64,000 nt of DNA from Hyparrhenia diplandra. Its lineage: Eukaryota; Streptophyta; Magnoliopsida; Poales; Poaceae. The notes under the pieces are model-generated. The model was not told the DNA's origin. It did no database searches and was given only the letters and a program-made list of their open reading frames with translations. Numbering within the stretch: the stretch's first letter is position 1; every line of letters starts with the position of its first letter. Location of the stretch: positions 124,001 through 188,000 of the forward strand of contig JADLZK010008794.1 in assembly GCA_015847255.1 (NCBI GenBank), in the 5' to 3' direction. The translations under genes were made by a program, and so were the position numbers. This document shows, piece after piece, positions 56,100 to 64,000 of this stretch.

Positions 56100-57702
56100 T
56101 GTTGGTACTCCTTAACGTCATTACACCAATAGGTGGAGTTAATCTCACCTAAGGTCATATGCCGCCGAAGCACTTTCGGTGTGGTCTCATCTCATAGCAC
56201 TACCGTAGGCTAGGTTGTCATCCCGGCAAAGCAATGCTAGAAATGCATGGATGATATCCGTAATGTGTTGGTTGCAATCTTCTAGAAAGTAATATAAAAG
56301 GGATATCCGCAAAGCGCCGCATAAAAAAATACCCTTTGTAGCATTTCAAGGGAGTAATCCGGGTTTATCATTTATATTCTACCACAGAGAGGAAACTGAA
56401 GTTGGGCTGATATACTATTGACAAATGGCATACTTATGAGAGAATCTATCACTAGTGCTACTTTAGCAGGGGTAAGCCAATAATGATAAGATATGATAAT
56501 GATAAATAAAGGCAGAGAAATCACACACAGAGATAGGCATAGACTACTAAAAGTTAGACTTAACATGGACTACATTAAGAGACAGAATTCTTGTGTAGCA
56601 TTGAATCTACTAAGTCAAAACATCTACCCTAGGTCATACATTATCATATATAGCACAATTACTCTGGATCTATGCATCATGAAGATTTATAAGGAAGATC
56701 AGGAACAAAGCAAGACAATCCTCAAAATCATGTTCAACTAGTCTTATAGACGGGGGGTGGATTATAAAAGACTCAAAAGGAATGTCACACCCGCGATCTA
56801 CCACACATCCCGAATATAAGGTGCATCCGCGGGTAAATCATATCTAAGCACCATGCTTACATAATTATTTTTACCACCTAACCCACTCGAGAATTGAATT
56901 AGGCGCTCTAAGAATAAATACATGAATCCATCATAAATCATGACTATATCAAATATACTACTAGAATAAAGTAAGAACATAGCAAACCAACACATATTAT
57001 TGGAATAGAATAAAAGTCATGGATACAAGATAATATCGTTTTCGTGGTGACTTGAAGATCTAGAACTCGGGTTGGCACACCCGACTCTACTTGAATCGAC
57101 TTGCTAATCAACTAGACGAACTAGAACTAGATGAACTAGATCTAGACAAGTAGCTACCCTAATCTCTGGTGGAGAGGCTCTCTTCTACTTCTGCCTGGCT
57201 TGAATGAATTGGAATGAATTAGGGTTTCACCCAGGGTCAGGGGGTCTTCTTTTTATAGCCGGGCGATGCACCCGACCCTTGGATCAAACCGACCTTGAGC
57301 AGCGGTGTAGATCTGTCCTCAATGGCGGTTAGAAACCGACATAAAAATGTGAGGTCGATTTGGTGGGACCATCTGGCGGCGCGCCGCGAAAAAGCCCCCT
57401 GGCGGCCGCCAGTGGTCTTGAACCTTCCGGACTTCGCTTCGGGGGTCCGTCTTCCGGTGTCTTCTAGAATGTTTTAGTTTGGATTTTGGGTTGGATTACG
57501 TCATGGGCAAGTCTCCTCATCGTATGGGATGCAAACTCTGGGCTTTTTCCTGTGTTTATCTGTTAAGTCCCTGAAAAATATATAAATCACCAAAACTTGT
57601 GGAAATATGTCAGTAAAGCCCCTAATCTAGGTGATTATTCATTTTATGCCCTTATTTCATGTTTTGTTGACATATAAAAGTATATCATAAGAGGTGTCAA
57701 CA
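56100..57702 (-). repeat. 3' LTR of element H
   Basis: 1,603 bp. Minus strand TGTTGACACCTC ... GGAGTACCAACA. TATA TATAAAAAG (minus) at 57249-57257. The conserved block GAAATGCTACA and a degenerate U5 hairpin are at 56315-56365. Preceded on the minus strand by the polypurine tract at 57721-57703. Confidence 0.85.
57249..57257 (-). promoter_or_regulatory. TATA box of the H LTR
   Basis: Minus strand GGCTATAAAAAGAAGAC. Confidence 0.6.
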
Positions 57703-57721
57703 AGCTCCTCCAAGCTTAACC
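57703..57721 (-). other. Polypurine tract of element H
   Basis: Minus strand GGTTAAGCTTGGAGGAGCT, adjacent to the LTR. Confidence 0.7.
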
Positions 57722-58457
57722 TTTGCTAGTCCCTACAAAGCTTTTCACCAGAGTGGATCAGGAGATGCTACAGTGTTTCATTCTCTCACAAATACACAGA
57801 TCATCAATTAGAATTCTTCTCCAAGAAAGGGTGGAACTATTCTGACCTTCCAATTCACCTATATTGCCTAAAAAATATGGGGCTTTTACCTGCACTTAGA
57901 TCTTGGGTGATTGAAAGATAGAACAATCAAGTCAAGCACTATGTCTCAAGTTCTTTGTTTCACCTCTGTTCTGGAGTTTTCATAAATTTTCAAAATAAAA
58001 CTCAGAGTTCCATTGTATGACCCTCTCTAGTCTCTCATATGTGGTATTTTTGGATCTTTACCAAGGCATTGATTTCGTGCCTTCTCTCATAATATGTGGT
58101 ATTTGTGGAACATGGCAGGTGTACCATGCCTTCTCTCATCCTATCTTCTAAAGCTTATATCTGGGGCTCATAGGTGGGAGACAGCGTATACATACTTGCA
58201 AAGTGTATATAGTAAAGTCAAACAATGGATCCAAAAGGACAAGTCATACAATGTGGGTGTATGGAATGTATCTGTGAGGTGGATATGGTGGATATGGGAT
58301 ATAATGATCCTAATTCTACTATGCTCCTTCTGAAGAATTTGATCTCTCTTTTGGAATTGTGAGAAGACATAAAAGAGAACTTGGGCTAGCTTTTATTATT
58401 ATTTTTTTGTCTTTTTTTCAGAGAGGCGGGCATCTAAGTACCCATTGTTTACATATC

Positions 58458-58469
58458 GGACACTTGTCC
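58458..58469 (-). other. 3' UTR hairpin II, element H
   Basis: Minus strand GGACAAGTGTCC, identical to the first copy in C (18858-18869). Confidence 0.55.
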
Positions 58470-58618
58470 ATTTTTTTCAACTCTCTTTCTTTTTTTTTTA
58501 GCATTGCCCCAAGTTTCTTTTTGTCAATAAGAATATTTGAGAGATAATGAATGAAATACATGGAGCATGAATGGGGTTTGAGAAACAATAATGAGGGAGA
58601 AAAATATTTTTGCTGTTT

Positions 58619-58695
58619 ACTCCCAGGGTAGGAGTGAAACATTTTTGGTGGCTAGCAAAATGGGTGAAGGGTTTGTACACTTCCAGGGTAGAAGT
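58619..58695 (-). other. 3' UTR hairpin I, tandem pair in element H
   Basis: ACTCCCAGGGTAGGAGT (58619-58635) and ACTTCCAGGGTAGAAGT (58679-58695), 60 bp apart. The loop CAGGGTA is identical; one stem pair is C-G in the first and T-A in the second. Confidence 0.65.
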
Positions 58696-59320
58696 GATAC
58701 ATGAATGGGTGGTGTGGAGTATGTGGAGATATATGTGGAATTGTATGACAAGTTTCGAGGGTCACAAAGGTTGACAAACAATTAACACTAAGCAAGTAGT
58801 GAAAAATGATGTTTTCCTATTCTAAAAGCATGAATATGGCTGTGGTAGGATATTAGAACTCTCTCGTCATATAGGAAACTCATCATGCAATATTTTCAGG
58901 TTTTCAAAAATCAAAATCTCAGAATTTAGTGCAACTAGGAGCAAGATAAATAGCAGCTCAGACCATCTCATATCATATCCGTCAATTACCTAGATTAGCT
59001 TAGATGTATGCTCCCACAAAATTTCAAGCTCAAAGCAAATTTTCAAGTCTAAACAGTTGTGTCCATAACATGGGAGAACTCTAAATCAAAGATAGGCATT
59101 TGTAGCAAAATTAAAAAACAGAGCAACTATTCATCATCTCCAAGCACAACAGATAGCTAGCTTTTTTTATTTAATACAACAGAATTAAAGCAAACTAATT
59201 ATACACTCTTTTTATTTTGTTTTCATGTTATGCATTTTTTTTATAGCAAACCGAACCAAGCAAACTTAAATATATATAGATAAAATAGATAAATACCAGG
59301 CAATGAAGACTTACCTGACC

Positions 59321-59346
59321 GAGTGGGGGTAACCTCCCCCAAGCTG
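59321..59346 (-). other. G/C hairpin (III), element H
   Basis: Minus strand AGCTTGGGGGAGGTTACCCC: stem GGGGG/CCCCC, loop AGGTTA, just after the ORF1 stop. Confidence 0.7.
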
Positions 59347-59363
59347 GTTGTTGATGTGGATGT

Positions 59364-60897
59364 TCAGCGGCGACGGCCGCGACGGCTTCCTGTCAAGGTG
59401 TTCAGCTGTTCGGACTGAAAGTTAAGGGTGTCTCTCATGTCGGTGATGTTCTGGTTCATCTGTGTGTTCCAGTCTCTCTGCTCTTGCTGGAAGGTGGTCT
59501 GGTTCTGGCTTATGCCTTGGACAGTGGTGTAGATCCCTTGTAGGAGATGTGTTCCTTGCTGTCCAAACCCTGCAAAAGAACTGCGGGCTGGTTCGAAATC
59601 ATGGGGGTGTTCATGGTGTGAGGTACCTGGGATGTCGTGGAAGTAGCCACTCCCGCGGTAGGTCTCATGGCAAATGCGCGCGTCACCACCTTGTTCACTT
59701 GGACCTCCTTGTGATGATTGGGGAGATTGTTCGAATTGTCCGTAATGAGCATGTGATGGTGGTGGATAGGTCCAGTCCTGGTATCCTGCGAATGCTGGCT
59801 CTTGTGGATTTGGATCAGCACCAGTCCAAAATGGTTCATGGGTGGTTGCTTGACGATGTGGCATGGTTCTCGACATGTTCACCGGTTGTGCCTGCACATT
59901 CAATAGAAAAGATTGCACTCAAAATATGGAGAGATCAGGGTTAGGTAACCGGATCTCCCCAATGGCAGCATGATTCATATAGTAAACACTTCCCCTTTTC
60001 TTCATTATATGTGCCTTATTGAAGTACTCAAAACCAATGAGGGGCCTCTCTTCTCTTCGGTATGAAACAGAAGCATTGTCCAACACTCCAAGGTGATTTG
60101 CAATTCTTGTAACAAGAGATGTACAACTGATTGGTCCTAGGATGGTTGGTAGGGTTATCCAATGTTGAGCTATGAGAGACACAGGTGAGATTTGTCTTCT
60201 TTTTATGGTTGCATAAATCAATTGTAGCTCTCCCACCCTAACATTCCTACCCTCCTTTTTCGGAAAAAGAGTGAAAACTATCCATTTGTGGAAAAAAACA
60301 GAAGGTGGGCAGGTGCAGGTCAGTGGCTTTGGCATCTGTGAAAGAGTCTACGTCGGAAAGGTCTTTCCAAACAGTTGTTCGGTTAAAATCTTGCAAGGCT
60401 GTAATGGGGTCCAAGGTGCAAGTGGGTAGAAAATTGAGAGCATTATTCAGGCCTCTCCAAGTAAGATAATGATCTTCTTGGAAGAGTCTAAATGAAACCC
60501 CATCATTTGAAACACGAAGGGTGCAAAGGAACTCTATAGTCAAAAGCCAAGAGCCTTGCTCTGTGATGTTTGCAAAATTACTCCACCCCAAAGTGCGAAA
60601 GATCAAATCAAATTCAGAATCCATACCGTTTGTGCGAAATTCGGGTTCTAGTATCGGGGGTGTGAGTAAAGCTTACGGTCCTTGATTTGCTTGTACCTGC
60701 TTTTTCTCGTACTCCCCTCGAAGCTTGAGGTGTGACTCGGATCTCAACCTCCCGGGTGCAGCGGGAGGTGGATGTGGTGGTGTATCTTGCTCTGGGTAGT
60801 CATAGCTCATCTCCGATGGAGTCATGGATGATGACTCTCCTAGTTGTTGGAGCCGCTTCGAGGACCTCTTGCTGAAAGCTTTCGTGAAGAAACTCAT
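59364..60897 (-). pseudogene. Athila ORF-1-like protein gene, element H
   Basis: Minus-strand ATG at 60897 (MSFFTKAFSKRSSKRLQQL), immediately after TTTTGCAG, which looks like a splice acceptor. Pro-rich acidic N-terminus, stop near 60675, then MDSEFDLIFRTLGWSNFANI, LLTIEFLCTLRVSNDGVSFR, YLTWRGLNNALNF, a frameshift near 60300, VGELQLIYATIKRRQISPVS, CTSLVTRIANHLGVLDN, IRLPNPDLSIF. The last 180 residues are Gln/Asn/His-rich with a final helix (MNQNITDMRDTLNFQSEQLN) and a basic end GSRRGRRR; TGA at 59364-59366. The most complete C-terminus of the three copies. Confidence 0.82.
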
Positions 60898-61271
60898 CCT
60901 GCAAAATATTAGCACACAAAGAGCAAAAGAACTAGTGGAGGGGTTAGAATAAAAGTCAGGAGTTAGCTGTCCAAAATTAGTCGTCCAGGGGGTTAGTCGT
61001 CCGAAAGAAAGATTACAAAGTTGTTTTTATTTTTGACGTAACTTCCCCTAGCAAAAGTTTTATCTTGATTACTCCATTGGACAGCACCTCCACTAATCTT
61101 CTTGATTTACTACTACGCTCCTCAAGAGTTTTCTCCTCTCTCAAGAATTTTTTCTACTTCTTCTTCCTTCTCTCTACAAAGCTAGAGCTTCCTGGGAACT
61201 AGAACTTCGAGTTTCGGGCTAGAATGTTTAGCATTGGAGTGAAGGTGTGAGGAGAAACCAAGGGGTCAACA
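60898..61271 (-). promoter_or_regulatory. 5' leader-like region of element H
   Basis: Sequence between the element end and ORF1. No TATA box or PBS; ends in TTTTGCAG before the ORF1 start. GA-rich on the minus strand (61130-61190). It is not homologous to the H 3' LTR nor clearly to the ORF1 promoters of A and C. Confidence 0.4.
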
Positions 61272-61890
61272 ACCTTCTTGCCAGGACTCTCGTAGCCTTA
61301 CCTTGCACAATGTCAAGCACTTTTTAAAGTGTTCTGTAATTGTAAATTGATACTAAGGCTTATGCCTATCAAAATACCTAATAAAGCATTGCGAATGTTT
61401 TTTATAACTTGTTTATTTTGTTGGCCTCGCCTCTTGTTGGCGGAGGCTTTATCGATGCTTGATATGGTCAGGACTTTTTTCGGCTCTTGTCTTTGGCGTT
61501 GTTGCCAGTGTTTCCCTTGATGCCTGTTGATTTTAAAAGGTCTTTTTTCAAGGGTTTTCAGGCTCTTTTTAGCCTTAGAGGTCGTCTCATGACTATAGCC
61601 TCCGCGCTTTAGTCATGGGAGGTCCTCCGCGTACTATTAAGCTTTGTCGAATTGTGTGGCTTCGTTGCTAACCACTTTCAACATTGCTTCCATCGTGGGT
61701 TTTGTTTTTGGGGGGATTGCTCCTCTTTATATTATAGAGGATGTTACATAGACTCTACCTCATTAAAAACCTCACCTCTGCTAGGAGTTCCCCTGTGAGG
61801 AAAAGAGTGCAGGTCCTTTTTGAATGTAAATGCATAAAATTTTGAAAGAAAAGACGATCGACCTTCGCTTACATCATGCGAGAGGTGATT
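61272..61890. other. Non-coding part of element I, right of H
   Basis: Between integrase and H. T-rich on +, with GGCGGAGGC and CCTCCGCG words. No ORF with homology. Confidence 0.5.
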
Positions 61891-64000
61891 TTACACGTAA
61901 AACTTGTGGAGGTTATCCACGTTCTAGGCGTGGTCGGAGATGATACCCTCGCTGTCGATGAGGCGAAAGGCACCTGGCCTGCCTACCGCTTTTGCGGTGA
62001 ATGGCCCGTCCCACTTTGCTTGGAGTTTTCCAACCGTTGATGCATTTGGTTTTCATTTTAGTACTAGGTCTCCATTAGCAATGTTCTTTTTCTGCACTTT
62101 GTTGTCTCTCCATTTCTTTGTCTGCTGTTGGTACTTGACAATGTTGTCAACAGCTTCCAATCTTGTTTCCTCAACTGTTTCCCTGGCGTATTCCTCATCT
62201 TTGGCCAGTGTTTGCTTCATGACACAGAGGCTCTAGTGTTTTACCTCTTCTGGGAGCATTGCTTCTTCCCCGTATAAGAGTTTGAAAGGGGTGTGTCTTG
62301 CTGTTCTTGATACGGTTGTGTTATGTGACCAGATGACCTTTGGCAATTCGTCAACCCATTTTCCTTTGCGGAGGTTAAATAGTGTTTTTGAGATTGCCGA
62401 GAAGACTATGCCATTGGCTCTTTCCACTGCGCCATTGGATTCTGGGTGGTATACGGACACGAAGGCTATCTTTGTGCCCATTTGTTTACAAAACTCTCTG
62501 AATTTTTCCGAGTCGAACTGTTTGTCTTTGTCCACGGTGACCATTCTTAATACTCCAAATCTGCAGATGATGTTTGCCAGAAGAACTTCTTAATTGCTTC
62601 AGATGTGATGGCCGCTAGGGGCTTGGCCTCAATCCATCCGGTGAAGTACTCCACCGCCACCACCGCGAACTGTTTCCCCTTGGGAAGTTGGTAGTGGTCC
62701 TACTAGGTCAATTCCCCATCTTGGCAACGGCCATGTTGGTGGAATTTGTGCGTGATGCCGAAGGTTTTCCTTGGTGAGGTGAAAAATTTTGACAAGCTTC
62801 GCGGGTTTTGACAATGCTACGGCGTCTCTTTGATTTGAGTTGGCCAATAGAATCCTTGTCCGATGGCCTTCGCAGAGCGCCCTTGGCCGATGTGAGAGCT
62901 ACAAATTCGAGTGGATCTCTTGGAGTAGCTCTGCGCCTTCGCTTTGAGAGATACATTTCAACATTGGTTGGACTACTCCTTTCTTGTACAGGTTGCCATC
63001 TACTATTGTGTAGTTTCGGCATGCACCGGCTTTGTTCTTCTTTGCCTCCGCTTCGTCTTACGGGTAGCTAATGTTCCGAGGTTGTTGATTAAAGTCTTCA
63101 CCTTCTACTAGCATAATTGTCTTGAAAACCTTGGTTATTTCTTTCTTTGGGTAGCTAATGTTGTTTGAGTCCGTGGCTGGTTTATGAGAGATCTTTGTAG
63201 AAAGTGCCTTCCAAACCAGCGAGAGGTTATTTCTTCTTTGCTTTTGCACGTCCGCCTCTTTGTTTTGTTCCCGGGAATGAATTTATTTGTGAATCCACGG
63301 AATCTTCGCTCTAAGCCTCGACAACCGCTAGGTAATTGACTAGCTCGGGCTCTCTACGGCCATGCACTCTTTCTCTACTTGGCCTACTATGAGCATTGAA
63401 TGTGTCCTTACCTCCACGACCTTCGCCCCATGGGCTTTTGCTTTTGTGAGTCCTAGGATTAGCCCCTCGTACTCTGCAGTGTTGTTGGTTGCTTGAAATT
63501 CTAGCCGTGTTGCAAACTTTGCTCTGATGCCTGATGGTGACATTAGAACTGCGGAGGCTCCAGCCCATTCTGCCCCCAAGCGCCATCTATGAAAACTGTC
63601 CACAACTGTGATGCAGGCGGGGACCTGTCTTGTGCTAGCGGGGTCCAGTCCACTACAAAGTCTGCTAGTGCTTGAGATTTTATCGCTGATCTGTGTACAT
63701 ATGCGATCTCAAATTGAGAGAGCTCCGCTGCCCACTTGCCTATTCTTCCAGAAGCTTCTTTGTTTCTAAGGACCTCACCTAGGGGTTGTGATGTTGGTAC
63801 TGTGATTTTATGCGCTTGGAAATAATGCTTTAGTTTTCTTGAGGCTGTAAGCACGGTGTATGCAATTTTCTCATCTCTGAGTAGTTTATTTTTGCTCCTG
63901 CTAGTGCCTCCGAGACATAGTACACAGGTAGCTGTACCAGATGATTGGCTTCCATCTTTTCCTAGACTAGAACTGCGCTCACTGCATGATCGGAGGCTGC
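61891..64000 (-). pseudogene. pol: pol of element I: RNase H, second RNase H, integrase
   Basis: Minus strand, running off the window. RT-RNase H connection (SRKLKHYFQAHKITVPTSQP, GRIGKWAAELSQFEIAYVHR) at 63854-63543, then the archaeal-type second RNase H of the Tat lineage (NNTAEYEGLILGLTKAKAHG) near 63500-63400. Integrase: PPTWPLPRWGIDLVGPLPTS near 62740, DKQFDSEKFREFCKQMGTKI, SVYHPESNGAVERANG near 62440, SRTARHTPFKLLYGEEAM, and the C-terminal GKLQAKWDGPFTAKAVGRPG near 62000. It ends NVDNLHKFYV with TAA at 61891-61893. Stops and frame changes occur near 62900, 62630, 62600, 62230 and 61925. The G of the usual DNGTQF is gone (DKDKQF). Confidence 0.88.

Larger units (their letters stand above)
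57722..59320 (-). other. 3' UTR of element H
   Basis: Non-coding. In element order: hairpin I at 58679-58695 and 58619-58635, hairpin II at 58458-58469, many A/T runs. Collinear with G and B. Confidence 0.65.
56100..61271 (-). mobile_element. Element H: Athila-like element with ORF1 only
   Basis: The ends are TGTTGG (56100) and GTCAACA (61271), with matching flanks ACCTT at 56095-56099 and 61272-61276. On the minus strand: leader-like segment (61271-60898), ORF1 (60897-59364), G/C hairpin, 3' UTR, polypurine tract, LTR (57702-56100). No gag, protease or pol. The 5' end starts TGTTGACCCC but does not otherwise resemble the 3' LTR, so the 5' LTR is missing or replaced despite the intact flanks. 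Confidence 0.7.

Overview
The window looks like intergenic DNA from a large-genome grass (Poaceae). It is almost entirely nested LTR retrotransposons of the Athila and Tat branches of Ty3/gypsy, plus a Tekay/Del-like LTR piece, a LINE-type retroposon and a possible small DNA transposon. I see no free-standing host gene and no tRNA or rRNA gene. The taxonomic call rests on the kinds of elements and the alternation of very GC-rich and AT-rich repeats; species cannot be read from the sequence. Element letters A-K are mine.

Layout. (1) 1-5789: element A, a rearranged Athila-like array on + (gag-pro, ORF1, LTR piece, second gag, LTR piece). (2) 5790-44719: element E, a Tat-like element with gag-pro on - and two spliced genes on +. 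Its first + strand gene (plant mobile domain plus coiled coil) is split by element D (7286-33719, TSD AATGG). D gag is split by element B (8218-24209, - strand, TSD ACCTC), and B is split by element C (12129-21058, + strand, TSD GTTGC/GATTGC). E also holds a 1.8-kb LINE-type insertion K (41143-42933, 16-bp TSD) and a 0.6-kb MITE-like insertion (38630-39247). (3) 44720-48195: F, a decayed Tat gag-pro-RT-RNase H on +. (4) 48196-51483: G, an LTR and 3' UTR of an Athila-like element on -, entering F and cut off by J. (5) 51484 to about 53000: J, a Tekay-like LTR piece. (6) 53000-64000: I, a Tat element with RNase H and integrase on - and a spliced gene on +, interrupted by H (56100-61271, TSD ACCTT).

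The most notable content is a family of apparently non-autonomous Athila-like elements (A, B, C, G, H). They share TGTTGAC...CCAACA LTR ends and a region between the coding part and the 3' LTR; a tRNA-Asp-type primer-binding site is seen in A, B and C. None of the copies here has reverse transcriptase or integrase. Coding content is modular: B has gag-pro only, A and C have a shortened gag-pro plus an Athila ORF-1-like gene with its own TATA promoter, H has ORF1 only, and G has none in the part retained. Several short stem-loops recur in the same order across divergent copies, with paired base changes that keep the stems: a U5 hairpin with loop TGCGCTTG, a G/C hairpin at the end of the coding region that repeats the polypurine-tract motif, a 17-nt hairpin often in tandem, and a 12-14-nt hairpin with an ACTT-type loop. 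Primer-binding-site-like units are tandemly repeated at the LTR 3' end. These look like cis signals by which coding-poor elements are replicated by a partner supplying pol; that function is inference.

The Tat-like elements D, E and I each carry an intron-containing coiled-coil gene on the strand opposite gag-pol. D and E keep gag-pro but lack a recognisable RT/integrase, while F and I show the pol modules. No element seen here has every module intact; every gene has at least one stop, frameshift or truncation.
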